A DNA stretch of 64,000 nt from an uncultured Ruminococcus sp. (GTDB lineage Bacteria; Bacillota; Clostridia; Oscillospirales; Acutalibacteraceae). The translations under genes were made by a program, and so were the position numbers. The DNA lies in NCBI GenBank assembly GCA_902768825.1, contig CACXMR010000001.1, positions 44,361 to 108,360 on the forward strand. Reading direction: 5' to 3'. This document shows, in pieces, positions 50,770 through 61,249 of this stretch (position 1 is the stretch's first letter; each line of letters opens with the position of its first letter). The notes under the pieces are model-generated. The model saw only the letters and a program-made list of their open reading frames with translations, searched no databases and was not told the DNA's origin.

Positions 50770-51603
50770 ATGGAAAAATTCAATGCAGCTGAGCACAGCA
50801 TTATCACAAAGTATAAAAAGACACTGTTCCATAGGTTTGTGGGAGCCGTCAAGGATTACAGACTGATCAGCCCCAAGGATAAGATTGCCGTGTGCATATC
50901 AGGCGGCAAGGATTCCATGCTCCTTGCAAAGCTCATGCAGGAATTATCAAGACACGGGGATTACCCCTTTGACATGGAATTCATCGTCATGGACCCGGGA
51001 TACAGCCCTGCCAACAGGGAAATGATAATACATAACGCAAGCATCCTTGACATACCTATCAGGATATTTGACACGGACATTTTCAGCTCTGTTGAACATA
51101 TTGAAAAAAATCCCTGCTATCTTTGTGCAAGGATGAGACGAGGACATCTCTACAAGCAGGCGCAGGAGCTGGGATGCAATAAGATCGCACTTGGGCACCA
51201 CTTTGACGACGTGATCGAAACCATCCTCATGGGGATGCTGTATGGCGCACAGGTGCAGACCATGATGCCAAGGATCAAAAGCACCAACTATGAGGGCATG
51301 GAGCTGATAAGACCCATGTATTACATCCGTGAAAAGGATATCATCTCCTGGAGAAATTATAACAACTTAGAGTTTCTCCAGTGTGCCTGCCGCTTTACGG
51401 AGCAGAACGCAATGGGCGACGGCGTGGGAGACTCTAAGCGTCAGGAGATAAAGCGGCTTATCCGTGACCTGAAAAAAGTGAACCCCCAGGTGGACATAAA
51501 CATTTTCCGCAGTGTTGAGCGTGTAAATCTCAGCACCGTGATAGGTTATTACAACGAGAGAGAGGAGCACAGCTTCCTTGAAAGGTTCGACCATGAGGAT
51601 TAA
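50770..51603 (+). CDS. TtcA-family PP-loop ATPase (tRNA 2-thiocytidine-type)
   Basis: The protein is 277 aa. The PP-loop is VCISGGKDSMLLAKLMQE, followed by FIVMDPGYSP, IFDTDIF, the cysteine pair NPCYLCARMRRG, then KIALGHHFDDVIETILMGMLYGAQVQTMMP and a later CACRF. These are TtcA/TtuA-type motifs, where cysteines hold an iron-sulfur cluster and ATP activates a tRNA base for thiolation. The exact tRNA position modified is uncertain. AGAGGTGAAGGGGA precedes ATG. It overlaps the EamA gene by 11 bp. Confidence 0.85.
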   Translation: MEKFNAAEHSIITKYKKTLFHRFVGAVKDYRLISPKDKIAVCISGGKDSMLLAKLMQELSRHGDYPFDMEFIVMDPGYSPANREMIIHNASILDIPIRIFDTDIFSSVEHIEKNPCYLCARMRRGHLYKQAQELGCNKIALGHHFDDVIETILMGMLYGAQVQTMMPRIKSTNYEGMELIRPMYYIREKDIISWRNYNNLEFLQCACRFTEQNAMGDGVGDSKRQEIKRLIRDLKKVNPQVDINIFRSVERVNLSTVIGYYNEREEHSFLERFDHED

Positions 51604-52549
51604 GAGATCAAAGGGCAGCATAATGTCATCCACTGCCTTTGTAGCCGCCGTTGCAGTGTTTTGCACCATGCTCTGGGGCACAGCCTTTCCCTGCATCAAG
51701 ATAGGCTATGAGATATTCAGGATCGGCAGCGAGGATATCCCTTCAAAGCTGATCTTTGCCGGGGCACGGTTCTTTATTGCCGGAATCATCGTGCTTACCA
51801 TAGGGCTTTTTCAGGACCGCAGTGCCATGAAGCTCCACAGACGGGACATTCTTCCCACTGGGGTGCTGGGTTTTTTTCAGACCTATCTGCAATATCTGCT
51901 GCTGTATATCGGACTGGTAAGGGTCAGCGGCACCAAATCGGCAATACTCACCGCAGTTTCCGCCTTTGGCTCGGTGATAATCTCCGCTATTGTATTCAAA
52001 AGCGACAGGCTGACGCTAAAAAAGCTTGCGGGCTGCTTCATTGGTCTTGCGGGCATTGTCATTATGAACCTGGGGGGTGACGGACTGGGCGGCTTCCTGC
52101 TGTTGGGAGACGGACTCGTTATACTGTCAAATCTTTCCGGAGCAGTGGGCAACGTGCTGAGCAAAAAAATATCCCCCGGCCGCAGCCCTGTCCAGCTCTC
52201 TGCCTGGCAGCTGATTTTCGGCGGCAGCGGACTAATACTTACGGGACTGTTATCAGGCGGCAGGCTGATTTTTTACGATCATGGGTGTTTCTGGCTGCTG
52301 CTTTATTTAGCAGCTATGGCAGGGATTGCCTTCATGCTGTGGACGATGCTTCTTTTCCACAACGACGTGAGCAAACTCGCCGTGTATAACCTGCTGATAC
52401 CTGTTTTTGGCGCAATGTGGTCAGGCCTCTTTTTGGGAGAGAATATTTTCACACTGACTAACATGACTGCTCTCACTCTGGTTTGTTCGGGAATATTCAT
52501 TGTAAATTATAAAAGGACGCAAAAAAAGCAGGTCAGTGAACCAAAATGA
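51593..52549 (+). CDS. EamA-family DMT transporter
   Basis: The protein is about 318 aa with ten membrane helices in two EamA repeats (first begins FCTMLWGTAFPCIKIGYEIF; second LLLGDGLVILSNLSGAVGNVLSKK). It ends with a basic tail. This class exports or imports metabolites such as amino acids; the substrate is unknown. ATG 51593 has GAAAGG 7 bp upstream; 51623, with AAAGGG 7 bp upstream, is an alternative. Co-transcribed with the TtcA-like gene. Confidence 0.85.
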   Translation: MRIKRSKGSIMSSTAFVAAVAVFCTMLWGTAFPCIKIGYEIFRIGSEDIPSKLIFAGARFFIAGIIVLTIGLFQDRSAMKLHRRDILPTGVLGFFQTYLQYLLLYIGLVRVSGTKSAILTAVSAFGSVIISAIVFKSDRLTLKKLAGCFIGLAGIVIMNLGGDGLGGFLLLGDGLVILSNLSGAVGNVLSKKISPGRSPVQLSAWQLIFGGSGLILTGLLSGGRLIFYDHGCFWLLLYLAAMAGIAFMLWTMLLFHNDVSKLAVYNLLIPVFGAMWSGLFLGENIFTLTNMTALTLVCSGIFIVNYKRTQKKQVSEPK

Positions 52550-52575
52550 TTCACCGGCCTGCTTCTGATTTTTCA
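52527..52575. terminator. Bidirectional terminator between EamA and clpX
   Basis: AGCAGGTCAGTGAA pairs with TTCACCGGCCTGCT (one mismatch). An A run precedes it and TTTTT follows after a few bases. The genes converge here. Confidence 0.75.
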
Positions 52576-52580
52576 GAAAT

Positions 52581-53897
52581 TTATGCGTAATTCTTTCTGG
52601 ACTTCTTTTTGTTCTGGGCACGGCGGTTGCCTGTATATTTCTTCACTCTCGTGGTCTTTGACCTCTCAAGCACGGGATCCGCCCCGTCCCTGACTGTGTC
52701 GGCAGTTATGGTGATCTTTATTACCGTTTCGTCAGAGGGTATCTCATACATCAGCTTTTTGAGGGTTTCCTCCATGATGGAACGCAGACCCCTTGCGCCG
52801 GTGTGCCTGTCAATTGCCTTCTTTGCCACCTCTCGCAGTGCGTCATCCTCAAACACAAGCTCCACACCGTCCATGTCAAACAGCTTTGTATACTGCTTGA
52901 CGAGAGAATCCTTCGGCTCCCTGAGGATCCGGACAAGGGCATCCTCGTCCAGTCCGTTTAGTGCCGTGATAACGGGTAGTCTGCCCACAAGCTCCGGAAT
53001 CAGTCCGAACTTCACAAGATCCTGGGGTATGACTTCTGACATCCAGCTGGTGGTGTCAAGCTCCTTTTTGGTCTTTATCTCTGCATTGAAGCCCAGAGCC
53101 GATGAGCCCATGCGCTTCTCGACTGTTTTTTCCAGACCGTCAAAGGCTCCGCCGCAGATAAACAGGATATTGGTGGTGTCTATCTGGATAAACTCCTGCT
53201 GAGGGTGCTTTCTGCCGCCCTGGGGAGGTACATTGGAGACTGTGCCCTCAAGGATCTTGAGGAGTGCCTGCTGAACGCCCTCGCCGCTGACATCCCTTGT
53301 GATGGAGGGATTTTCTGACTTGCGGGCGATCTTATCTATCTCGTCCACATAGATTATGCCCCTCTCGGCTCTCGGAATGTCAAAATCCGCAGCCTGGATG
53401 AGTCGCAGCAGAATATTTTCAACGTCCTCACCCACATAGCCCGCCTCAGTGAGAGTAGTAGCGTCAGCTATCGCAAAGGGAACGTCAAGTATGCGGGCAA
53501 GAGTCTGGGCAAGCAAGGTCTTACCAACACCGGACGGGCCCAGAAGCAGCACATTGCTCTTGTTGAGAGCAACATCGCTGTCCTCAATGCTGTTAATTCT
53601 CTTATAATGATTATACACCGAGACAGCCAGGGCTATCTTGGCATCATCCTGACCAATAACATATTCGTCAAGCTTTTCTTTGATCTCCATGGGCTTTGGC
53701 AGATCGTCAAGATCTGCTGCCGGCAGCTCCTCCGTTATCTGAAAGTCCGGGTCATTCCTGAGGATAGACGTGCAAAGCTTGACACACTCATCACAGATGT
53801 ATGCACTGGGGCCGGATATCATTTTACCCACCACATCCTGGGATCTTCCGCAGAATGAGCAGTATATATTCTTTTTGGATTCGTCCTTGTTTGCCAT
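52581..53897 (-). CDS. clpX: ATP-dependent protease ATPase subunit ClpX
   Basis: The protein is 438 aa. An N-terminal zinc-binding domain (CSFCGRSQ...ICDECVKLC) is followed by the AAA+ core with Walker [19 protein letters not shown], Walker [15 protein letters not shown], the IGF-type loop equivalent ([11 protein letters not shown]) and a sensor-2 region ([12 protein letters not shown]). ClpX unfolds substrates and feeds them to ClpP. It lies 12 bp after clpP; GATAAGGAG precedes ATG. It ends in a basic Lys/Arg-rich tail. Confidence 0.98.
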   Translation of the reverse strand: MANKDESKKNIYCSFCGRSQDVVGKMISGPSAYICDECVKLCTSILRNDPDFQITEELPAADLDDLPKPMEIKEKLDEYVIGQDDAKIALAVSVYNHYKRINSIEDSDVALNKSNVLLLGPSGVGKTLLAQTLARILDVPFAIADATTLTEAGYVGEDVENILLRLIQAADFDIPRAERGIIYVDEIDKIARKSENPSITRDVSGEGVQQALLKILEGTVSNVPPQGGRKHPQQEFIQIDTTNILFICGGAFDGLEKTVEKRMGSSALGFNAEIKTKKELDTTSWMSEVIPQDLVKFGLIPELVGRLPVITALNGLDEDALVRILREPKDSLVKQYTKLFDMDGVELVFEDDALREVAKKAIDRHTGARGLRSIMEETLKKLMYEIPSDETVIKITITADTVRDGADPVLERSKTTRVKKYTGNRRAQNKKKSRKNYA

Positions 53898-53909
53898 TTG
53901 AGCAACTCC

Positions 53910-54491
53910 TTATCGATGTGTGATGACCTTGTCTATAAGACCGTATTCCAGTGCCTGCTGAGCTGTCATAAAGTTATCACGCTCTGTGTCTCTTTCGATA
54001 GTCTCTATCGACTTGCCGGTATTTGCGGCAAGGATGGTATTGAGCTTTTTCTTGGTCTGGATGATATGATCGGCGTGGATCATAATATCAGTTGCCTGAC
54101 CCTGAGCGCCGCCCAAGGGCTGGTGGATCATAATATCGCTGTTGGGCAGTGCAAACCTCTTGCCCTTTGTGCCTGCTGAGAGCAGAAAAGCGCCCATGCT
54201 TGCAGCCATGCCCATGCAGATAGTAGAAACGTCACACTTGATGTACTGCATTGTATCATAGATAGCCATACCGTCGGTCACTGAGCCGCCGGGGCTGTTG
54301 ATGTAGAGGCTGATATCCTTGGTTGCGTCCTGACCCTCAAGATAAAGGAGCTGTGCCACCACAAGGCTTGCGGTTACGTTATTTACTTCCTCGGTCAGCA
54401 TGATTATTCTGTCGTTGAGCAGTCTTGAATAGATATCATAAGAGCGCTCTCCTCTGTTGGTTTGTTCAATGACATAAGGGATCGTTGCCAT
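53910..54491 (-). CDS. clpP: ATP-dependent Clp protease proteolytic subunit ClpP
   Basis: The protein is 193 aa. Catalytic serine in [16 protein letters not shown], histidine in [15 protein letters not shown] and aspartate in [22 protein letters not shown] are all present. The start [25 protein letters not shown] is standard. ATG 54491 has GGAGGT 6 bp upstream. It stands between tig and clpX, the classical order, and is co-transcribed at least with clpX. Confidence 0.98.
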   Translation of the reverse strand: MATIPYVIEQTNRGERSYDIYSRLLNDRIIMLTEEVNNVTASLVVAQLLYLEGQDATKDISLYINSPGGSVTDGMAIYDTMQYIKCDVSTICMGMAASMGAFLLSAGTKGKRFALPNSDIMIHQPLGGAQGQATDIMIHADHIIQTKKKLNTILAANTGKSIETIERDTERDNFMTAQQALEYGLIDKVITHR

Positions 54492-54549
54492 ATAATTACC
54501 TCCGTTTCCTCTGTGGAAATTATTGCCACAGGGTTGGTTATTTATGCAA

Positions 54550-54578
54550 GACGACCCCGAAAGGTCTTCGGGATCGTC
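54550..54578 (-). promoter_or_regulatory. Strong hairpin between tig and clpP
   Basis: GACGATCCCGAA pairs with TTTCGGGGTCGTC (one G-U, small loop). The following TTGCAT is a poor T run, so this is more likely a partial terminator or mRNA-end stabiliser that sets the tig to clpP-clpX ratio. Confidence 0.6.
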
Positions 54579-54595
54579 AGTCAATTCAGTTATTC

Positions 54596-55879
54596 TTATT
54601 CTTCAGCCACTGCGTTGTCCTTGACAAATGTAAGGGCTTTTTCTACTGCGATGTCGTCTGCAATGTCCTTTGCTGAGAATGCAGCCTTTACTCTCGAAAC
54701 GTCAACCTTGTAGGTCTCTGCCATCTCGTTAAACTTAGCCTCTACATCCTCCTCTGAGGGTCTGAGAGACTCAAGCTCTGCGATCTTCTTGAGAGCAAGT
54801 CTTACCTGCACCTGAGAAACAGCTCTGTCATAGTATGTGTCATGGAGCTTCTCGTCAGTAAGTCCTGTATACTGCATATAGGTCTGCAGGTCAATGCCCT
54901 GTGACTTGAGTCTCATCTCAAACTCATCCACAAGATAATCCACCTGGTTCTCATACATTGCCTCCGGGATCTCAGCCTGGAGCAGCTCACGGAGCTTTTC
55001 GGCTACCTGACGCTCCTTGTCGTCATCAGCAGCGCCCTTTCTTGTTTCGGCAAGCTTCTCTTTTACGTCAGCCTTATATGCGTCAACAGTGTCAAACTCA
55101 CTTACATCCTTGACAAAGTCATCGTCAAGCTCAGGCAGCTCCTTAACCTTCAGCTCGTTGATCTTGATCTCAAACTGTACCGGCTGACCCTTGAGGCTCT
55201 CCTCCTGATACTCCTCAGGGAAGGTAACGTCTATAGTAAACTCGTCGCCTGCCTTGTGACCGATCACCTGATCCTCAAAGCCGGGAATGAATGCGCCGCT
55301 GCCGAGTGTCAGGCTGTAGTTTTCTGCTGTGCCGCCCTCAAAGGGAACACCGTCCTTGAGGCCCTTGAAGTTAATGACTGCGATATCTCCTGAAGCAGCC
55401 TCTCTGTCCTCAACAGTAACGATACGGCTGTTTCTGTCAAGCACCTTCTTGATCTCATTATCGATATCCTCGTCTGTGATCTCAAGAGACATGGGCTTGT
55501 AGGTAACGCCCTTATAGTTTTCGATAGCGACCTCAGGCTCTACAGTGATAACTGCCTTGATAGTAACGCCCTCGGGACCGGCTGCAGGGATATCCAGATC
55601 GATCTTATCCTTTACGACGGTGAGGCCTGCCTCCTCAGCAGCCTCTGCGATAGCTGAGGGATAGATCTCCTTGAGAGCATCCTCATAGAAGACGCCTGTG
55701 CCGTACTCTCTCTCAATGATAGAGCGGGGAGCCTTGCCCTTTCTGAAGCCTCGGATGTTGATATTCTTGACCTGCTTTTTATAGACAGCGTTGACCGCCT
55801 TCATAAAAGTGTCGCCATCGACCTCGATAACAAGCTCGTAGCGGTTGGTTTCTACCTTGTTTGATGATATGAGTTTCAT
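54596..55879 (-). CDS. tig: Trigger factor
   Basis: The protein is 427 aa. The ribosome-binding signature [17 protein letters not shown] lies near residue 45. The FKBP-type domain (about 150-240: [37 protein letters not shown]) and the helical chaperone domain follow. It folds nascent chains at the ribosome exit. GGAGGAAGAAGAAA precedes ATG, and a clear promoter lies upstream. First gene of tig-clpP-clpX. Confidence 0.97.
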   Translation of the reverse strand: MKLISSNKVETNRYELVIEVDGDTFMKAVNAVYKKQVKNINIRGFRKGKAPRSIIEREYGTGVFYEDALKEIYPSAIAEAAEEAGLTVVKDKIDLDIPAAGPEGVTIKAVITVEPEVAIENYKGVTYKPMSLEITDEDIDNEIKKVLDRNSRIVTVEDREAASGDIAVINFKGLKDGVPFEGGTAENYSLTLGSGAFIPGFEDQVIGHKAGDEFTIDVTFPEEYQEESLKGQPVQFEIKINELKVKELPELDDDFVKDVSEFDTVDAYKADVKEKLAETRKGAADDDKERQVAEKLRELLQAEIPEAMYENQVDYLVDEFEMRLKSQGIDLQTYMQYTGLTDEKLHDTYYDRAVSQVQVRLALKKIAELESLRPSEEDVEAKFNEMAETYKVDVSRVKAAFSAKDIADDIAVEKALTFVKDNAVAEE

Positions 55880-55918
55880 TTTCTTCTTCCTCCATATTAA
55901 AACTGAAAATCAATAGCT

Positions 55919-55947
55919 ATTATAACACATACTTATCCGATTATCAA
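55919..55947 (-). promoter_or_regulatory. Sigma-A promoter of tig-clpP-clpX
   Basis: TTGATA (55947-55942), 17-bp spacer with TGTGT just before the -10, TATAAT (55924-55919). The same extended -10 is used at rplS. Confidence 0.85.
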
Positions 55948-56022
55948 GTTTTAATGACCTTTTTTCTTAGCAAATTTCACCGTTTTTTTATTGAAACAGC
56001 ATGAAAAGTCCGATTTTTTGTT

Positions 56023-56712
56023 TCAGTTTATTGCAAGGGGCATAAACCCTATATGATCACAGGCTATCAGCCTGAAGCTTATCCCATATTTTTCACCTAT
56101 AAAGGCACGTCTTGAAGCGTTGCCGCCGTGGATATGTCCATAGAAGCATTTCTTTATATTATACTCTCTGAGCACCTCAAGTATCTCGTCACATTCCACG
56201 TTATTGTATATAGGTGGATAATGCAGGAACACCACCGGGTCATAGCCGTCCTTTACCGCAGGCTCTATACTCATGCGCAGTCTGCCCACCTCACGTCTGA
56301 GAATGAGCATATCCGCATCTGTTTCTGCGTCATAAAACCATCCCCTTGACCCGCACAGCGCCGTCCCGTCACACACATAATAATTATTGTGCAGTATGGA
56401 CATGGTAGAAAAGCCCTTTTCCTCCAGGAATTTATCCATCTTGGACTTGGTTGTCCACCAATAGTCGTGGTTGCCCTTCATTATTATCTTGCGGCCGTTC
56501 AGCTCATTTATAAAGCGGAAATCCGACTCGGTATCCTGCAGCTTCATTGCCCATGAGATGTCGCCGGCTATCACCACGGTATCATCCTCTGTAACGAGCC
56601 TCTGCCAGTTCTGACGGATGCGCTCGGTGTAGTTCTGCCAGCCGCCAAACACGTCCATGGGCTTGTCCGTACCAAACGACAGGTGAAGGTCTGCAATTGC
56701 GTAAACTGCCAT
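56023..56712 (-). CDS. Calcineurin-like metallophosphoesterase
   Basis: The protein is 229 aa. The metal motifs are in order: AIADLHLSF (D-x-H), VIAGDISWAM (GD), MKGNHDYWW (GNHD), VVFLHYPPIY and CFYGHIHGG (GH-H). Fold and two-metal site are certain; the substrate is unknown (Clostridia homologues are generic phosphohydrolases). AAGGAGG lies 6 bp before ATG 56712, 10 bp after thrC, so it is translated from the same unit. Confidence 0.9.
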   Translation of the reverse strand: MAVYAIADLHLSFGTDKPMDVFGGWQNYTERIRQNWQRLVTEDDTVVIAGDISWAMKLQDTESDFRFINELNGRKIIMKGNHDYWWTTKSKMDKFLEEKGFSTMSILHNNYYVCDGTALCGSRGWFYDAETDADMLILRREVGRLRMSIEPAVKDGYDPVVFLHYPPIYNNVECDEILEVLREYNIKKCFYGHIHGGNASRRAFIGEKYGISFRLIACDHIGFMPLAIN

Positions 56713-56722
56713 CCGAACCTCC

Positions 56723-58228
56723 TTATTTTATTGAAAGGCTCTCAAGCACCACGTCAGGCATTTCATCCACCCTGCACTCAAGGGTAAAGCGCACCTGAGC
56801 GTCTCTGAGAGATGCAAGAGGAGCCGGAACAGGAGTCTTTGTTTTTGCGGAAAGCTCCTCAACCATTGAAAACTCGTCCCCGGGAAGCTCATCATCGCTG
56901 ACAGCCTCCAGTACGCTCTTTGCAAACTTGTAGGGGCTTGCGGTGGAAGCGATGACCGCCGGAGTGAGATCCTTTGTCTCCTCCACATACTGCTGATAAA
57001 CATTTACCGCAACGGCTGTGTGTGTATCGCAGAGATAGTTTTCTTCCTTATAGAGTTCAGCGATGGTCTTCTGGGTATTCTCGTCATCGCAGAAGCCGCC
57101 GTAGAACAGGGAAGCAAGCTTTGCCTTTACATCCTCGTCAACCGTATATTTACCCTCTGAGGAGAGCTTGCCCATCCAGTCAGCTACCTTTTCGGCATTG
57201 CCGTCGGTCAGGTGATAGAGCAGTCTCTCCAGATTGCTGGAAACAAGGATATCCATTGAGGGAGAGATGGTCGTATAGAACTTTCTCTGCTTGTCATAGG
57301 TGCCTGTTCTGATAAAGTCTGTAAGTACGTTGTTTGAGTTTGACGCACAGATAAACTTATTCACCGGCAGACCCATGTTCATAGCATAGAACGAAGCAAG
57401 GATATTGCCGAAGTTGCCTGTGGGAACAACCACATTGATCTTGTCGCCGAGAGAGATCTTGCCCTCGTTGACCATGTCGCAGTAGGCCGAGAAATAATAA
57501 ACCACCTGAGGAAGAAGTCTGCCCCAGTTGATGGAGTTTGCGCTGGAGAAAAGCTTGTTGTTTTCGGCAAGCTTTGCCTTTATGCCGCTGTTGGTAAATA
57601 TTTTCTTTACGCCTGTCTGAGCGTCGTCAAAGTTGCCCTCGATAGCCACGACGCTGACATTTGAACCCTTCTGAGTAGCCATCTGGCGCTTCTGCATGGG
57701 GCTTACGCCGTTTACGGGATAAAACACCATTATCCTGGTGCCGTCAACATCCTTAAAGCCTTCAAGAGCCGCCTTTCCTGTATCACCGCTGGTTGCCACA
57801 AGGATGACCGCCTCTTTGCCTGCGTAGGTCTTTGACAGAGACTTTGTGAGCAGGTGAGGAAGGATCTGGAGAGCCATGTCCTTGAATGCGCAGGTAGGAC
57901 CATGCCACAGCTCAAGGATTGACATTTTTGTGCTGCCGCTCTCGATGTATGAGATGGGGGCAGGGTTTTCTGAGCCAAACTTTTCCACGGTATAAGCAGC
58001 GTCTACGCTCTCTGAGATCTCCTGCTCCGTAAAGTCACCCAGGAAATCCCCAAAGATCTTCTTGGCTCTTCCTCTGTAGTCGGCTGCGGCAAGAGACTTT
58101 ATGTCCTCAATGCTATACTTCGGAAGGGACTGGGGCACAAAAAGGCCGCCCTCTTCGGAAATGCCCTGAGCGATAGCCTGAGAAGCAGTTACCACCGTAT
58201 TTTTGTTTCGAGTGCTGTTGTAATTCAT
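56723..58228 (-). CDS. thrC: Threonine synthase
   Basis: The protein is 501 aa, the long form of the enzyme. The start MNYNSTRNKN...ASQAIAQGISEEGGLFVPQSLP is typical, the PLP lysine is in HGPTCAFKDMALQ, and LVATSGDTGKAALEGF and VPTGNFGNILASFYA bind the phosphate of PLP. It converts O-phosphohomoserine to threonine. GAGGGAAG precedes ATG. It follows the M19 dipeptidase by 29 bp. Confidence 0.96.
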   Translation of the reverse strand: MNYNSTRNKNTVVTASQAIAQGISEEGGLFVPQSLPKYSIEDIKSLAAADYRGRAKKIFGDFLGDFTEQEISESVDAAYTVEKFGSENPAPISYIESGSTKMSILELWHGPTCAFKDMALQILPHLLTKSLSKTYAGKEAVILVATSGDTGKAALEGFKDVDGTRIMVFYPVNGVSPMQKRQMATQKGSNVSVVAIEGNFDDAQTGVKKIFTNSGIKAKLAENNKLFSSANSINWGRLLPQVVYYFSAYCDMVNEGKISLGDKINVVVPTGNFGNILASFYAMNMGLPVNKFICASNSNNVLTDFIRTGTYDKQRKFYTTISPSMDILVSSNLERLLYHLTDGNAEKVADWMGKLSSEGKYTVDEDVKAKLASLFYGGFCDDENTQKTIAELYKEENYLCDTHTAVAVNVYQQYVEETKDLTPAVIASTASPYKFAKSVLEAVSDDELPGDEFSMVEELSAKTKTPVPAPLASLRDAQVRFTLECRVDEMPDVVLESLSIK

Positions 58229-58257
58229 TTTACTTCCCTCTTTCGTAATGATTGTCC

Positions 58258-59202
58258 TTAAACAGGAGAGTTTCCGCTCTCGTATCTTGAAAAAAATGAC
58301 AGAGCATTGTTGAAAAATATATCCCTCACAAGCTCTTCATTATAGTTGTGGTGCAAGAACATCTCATAAAGCTCCGGCAGTGATTCAATACCTCTCATAT
58401 CCACAGGTATGTCCGCACCGTCAAGATCACCGCCAATAGCGACGGTCTTTTCTCCTCCGAGGGCCAGAAAATGCTCTGCGTTCCTTATTATATCACACAT
58501 TTTTGCATTTGTCGCCTGTTTATTAAGAAAATCTCGGCAAAAATTCAATCCCACTATGCCGCCCTTCTGACGGATAATACAAAACTGCTCATCCGTAAGG
58601 TTTCTTCTGTGGGGGGTAATGCTCATAGCGTCTGAGTGTGACGCCACAAAGGGCCGCTCTGACAGCTCTGCCACATCATAAAAAAGCCTCTGACTTGCAT
58701 GGGACACGTCAATGATGATATGGTTTTTTTCCAGCTCAGGAATGACGGCTCTGCCAAACTCCGTAAGTCCTCCGGCGTTCTCCACGCCCACTCCGTCACC
58801 CAGCTCGTTAGCTCCGTTCCAGGTCAGGGTCAGCATCCTCACTCCTGCATCACTCAGCTCCCTGACTCTCTCAAGCTTCCCTCCAAGCACGGCTCCGCCC
58901 TCTGCGGTCAGCACTATCCCTCTGCCCCCGGAAGCTTCGAGCCTTCTGATGTCGTCACTGCTGCGGCACTGTATGACAATGCCCTCTTCCAGCTCCTGCT
59001 TCAGCTTGTCAACGCAGCCCGAAAACAGCTCCCATGCTGCTTCTCCCCTGTATTCGTCAGGTATCCACACCGCCATGCACTGAATATAGGGAGCTATATC
59101 TCCGGCTCTGTCGTATGAAATATGAAACCTGCTGTCGTTGAAGCTGCCGTTTTCCGTAAAGGCACGATAAAGGGTGTCACAGTGCAGGTCAAATAGTCTC
59201 AT
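58258..59202 (-). CDS. M19-family (renal-type) dipeptidase
   Basis: The protein is 314 aa. Zinc-site motifs: LFDLHCDTLYRA near the start, the bridging glutamate in IVLTAEGGAVLGG, DVSHASQRLFYDVAEL, FVASHSDAMSITPHRRNLTDEQ, and GGDLDGAD near the end. These enzymes hydrolyse dipeptides, often with D-residues. No signal peptide, so cytosolic. ATG 59202 is chosen because AAAGGAGAG lies just upstream. Confidence 0.92.
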   Translation of the reverse strand: MRLFDLHCDTLYRAFTENGSFNDSRFHISYDRAGDIAPYIQCMAVWIPDEYRGEAAWELFSGCVDKLKQELEEGIVIQCRSSDDIRRLEASGGRGIVLTAEGGAVLGGKLERVRELSDAGVRMLTLTWNGANELGDGVGVENAGGLTEFGRAVIPELEKNHIIIDVSHASQRLFYDVAELSERPFVASHSDAMSITPHRRNLTDEQFCIIRQKGGIVGLNFCRDFLNKQATNAKMCDIIRNAEHFLALGGEKTVAIGGDLDGADIPVDMRGIESLPELYEMFLHHNYNEELVRDIFFNNALSFFSRYESGNSPV

Positions 59203-59224
59203 ATCCGTCTCTCCTTTCACACCC

Positions 59225-60208
59225 TCATTCTCCGAAGGCATTTTCAATATGTTCAATGAAGGGACGGGCTGTCTTGGGATCATAAACCACCTCCACCACG
59301 TCAAAGCGGGGCTGCAGTTCCCAGGAATTATCGTTCAGATAATGCATAGCCGTCTCGATGAGCTTCTTCCTCTTTCCCATGGTAACGCTCTCCGAGGGAC
59401 GGGAAAGGGAACTGATATCACGGGTCTTGACCTCCACAAACACTATGAACCCGCCGTCCTTCATTATTATGTCAATCTCACCGTGATCTGCCCGATAGTT
59501 CTTTGTCACAAGCTCATAGCCCTTTTTGGCAAGGTAATCAACAGCGGCAGCTTCTCCCCTGTCGCCCTGACGCTGCTTGGCTGTCCTTGGTTTCTTCTGT
59601 CCGGGATTCAGTATGCCCGAAAGGAAGGAAAGCCTGTGTATCTCGCAGGGACCGTGCTCCCTTATCATATTTCTGTGAAGCTCCGAGCCATAGCCCTTGT
59701 GTTTTTCAAAGCCGTAGTCAGGATATTTCTTTGCAAGCTCCAGCATGAGCCTGTCCCTGCTGACCTTTGCAAGGATGGAGGCGGCGGCAATGGACTCGGA
59801 AAGAGAGTCGCCCTTGACTATATCCACACAGGGAATATCCAGCACCGGCCGCCTGTTGCCGTCTATCAGAGCAAAGTCGGCACTGACCGCAAGACCTTCC
59901 ACAGCCCTGCGCATGGCAAGCATGGTAGCATTGAGTATGTTCATGCTCTCGATTTCTTCAACCGTCGCCCATGCAATATTGTATGCTTCCGCCTTTTCTT
60001 TGATTATATCAAAGAGCATTTCACGCTTTTTCTCTGAGAGCTTTTTTGAGTCATTGACCTGCTCGATCACAAGACCTCTCGGCAAGATCACCGCCGCAGC
60101 GCACACCGGTCCGGCAAGCGGGCCCCTTCCTGCTTCGTCTACTCCGCAGATGCGCTCATAGCCCTTATCGTAGTAATAATTCTCATATTTCAGCTTGTCG
60201 TCCACCAT
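59225..60208 (-). CDS. rnhB: Fusion of RNase HII and UPF0102/YraN-like nuclease-fold domain
   Basis: The protein is 327 aa. Residues about 15-205 are RNase HII ([63 protein letters not shown]), with the acidic active-site residues present. Residues about 215-327 match YraN/UPF0102 ([49 protein letters not shown]), a restriction-endonuclease-like fold with D-ExK residues. In related genomes these are two adjacent genes, so this is a domain fusion of neighbours. RNase HII removes ribonucleotides from DNA; YraN's role is unclear. ATG 60208 follows AGGGTG by 6 bp. Confidence 0.93.
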   Translation of the reverse strand: MVDDKLKYENYYYDKGYERICGVDEAGRGPLAGPVCAAAVILPRGLVIEQVNDSKKLSEKKREMLFDIIKEKAEAYNIAWATVEEIESMNILNATMLAMRRAVEGLAVSADFALIDGNRRPVLDIPCVDIVKGDSLSESIAAASILAKVSRDRLMLELAKKYPDYGFEKHKGYGSELHRNMIREHGPCEIHRLSFLSGILNPGQKKPRTAKQRQGDRGEAAAVDYLAKKGYELVTKNYRADHGEIDIIMKDGGFIVFVEVKTRDISSLSRPSESVTMGKRKKLIETAMHYLNDNSWELQPRFDVVEVVYDPKTARPFIEHIENAFGE

Positions 60209-60225
60209 GAACCACACCCTGTCAA

Positions 60226-61113
60226 TTATATTCTTATATCAGTGCAGTCTGCCGCCCTGTCAAGGGTCATCCTGCCGAGGGTTGCATTCCTGAATTCGTC
60301 AAGGATCGTTGCCGCTGCCCGTTCCGTGTTTATCTCGCCGCCGGAAACCAGCATGCCTCTCTTTTTTCCTATCAGGGACACTATCTCATAGCCCTGGGCG
60401 TCACATATTTCCTCACGGGTCAGCTTGTAGCGAGAACAGAGAGCCTCCGGGAACCTGTCCCTGAGATATTCTGACAGTCTTCCTGCAAGGTGCTCCGTGT
60501 CAAGTATCTCATCCTTGACGGACCCGATATAGGCAAGCTTCTCGCCCACCGCCTTGTCGTCAAACTTAGGCCAGAGCACTCCGGGAGTGTCAAGGAGATC
60601 AAAGCCCTTGCTGACAGTAAACCACTGATTTCCCCTTGTCACGCCGGGTCTGTCCTCCACCTTGGCACGGTTCTGCCCTGCCAGACGGTTAATAAATGAG
60701 GATTTGCCCACGTTAGGTATGCCCACCACCATTACCTTTATGGTTCTTCCGGACATACCCTTGGCCTCCCAGCTTCTGAGCTTCTCAGAGAGCACCGATC
60801 TGACTGCCGGCACAAAGCCGTTCATGCCCTTTCCCGAGCGGCAGTCCAAGGCTATTGCTGACACACCCTTTTCACGGAAAAGCGACAGCCACCTTTTTGT
60901 TTCCTCAGGATCAGCCATATCGCACTTATTGAGTATAACGAGTCTCGGTTTGTTATTGATAATGCTTCTGAGGTCAGGATTGCAGCTTGAATAGGGCACC
61001 CTTGCGTCCAGCAGCACTGCTACTGCGTCAATGAGCTTTAGCTGAGCCTCGATCCTCCTCTTGGTTTTTGTCATGTGTCCCGGAAACCATTGTATTGTTT
61101 TTAGTTCTTCCAT
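60226..61113 (-). CDS. ylqF: Ribosome biogenesis GTPase YlqF/RbgA
   Basis: The protein is 295 aa, a circularly permuted GTPase. The order is NKCD (G4: [11 protein letters not shown]), then Walker [15 protein letters not shown], then TRGNQW and DTPGVLWP (G3). The N-terminal [16 protein letters not shown] is the family signature. It acts in late 50S assembly. GAGGAGGATAAT precedes ATG 61113. It follows a terminator after the signal peptidase gene and leads into the rnhB fusion. Confidence 0.96.
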   Translation of the reverse strand: MEELKTIQWFPGHMTKTKRRIEAQLKLIDAVAVLLDARVPYSSCNPDLRSIINNKPRLVILNKCDMADPEETKRWLSLFREKGVSAIALDCRSGKGMNGFVPAVRSVLSEKLRSWEAKGMSGRTIKVMVVGIPNVGKSSFINRLAGQNRAKVEDRPGVTRGNQWFTVSKGFDLLDTPGVLWPKFDDKAVGEKLAYIGSVKDEILDTEHLAGRLSEYLRDRFPEALCSRYKLTREEICDAQGYEIVSLIGKKRGMLVSGGEINTERAAATILDEFRNATLGRMTLDRAADCTDIRI

Positions 61114-61167
61114 ATTATCCTCCTCTGCGGGCTGTCTGCCTGTGACCCGCCCCGCCTTGCCTGAATA

Positions 61168-61202
61168 CAAAAAGGAAGCCGGGGAATATCCACGACTTCC
61201 GG
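61168..61202 (-). terminator. Rho-independent terminator between signal peptidase and ylqF genes
   Basis: GGAAGTCGTGG pairs with CCCCGGCTTCC, followed by TTTTTGT on the minus strand. Some read-through would be needed for ylqF unless an internal promoter exists. Confidence 0.75.
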
Positions 61203-61249
61203 TGCTGTTTTTTCTCATCCGACTCCGGACAAGCTCTCAGCCGCTGACG

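Noticed and set aside
55960-56022. Terminator after the metallophosphoesterase gene
   Set aside because: TGAAAC/GTTTCA pairs exist but no T run follows on the minus strand.
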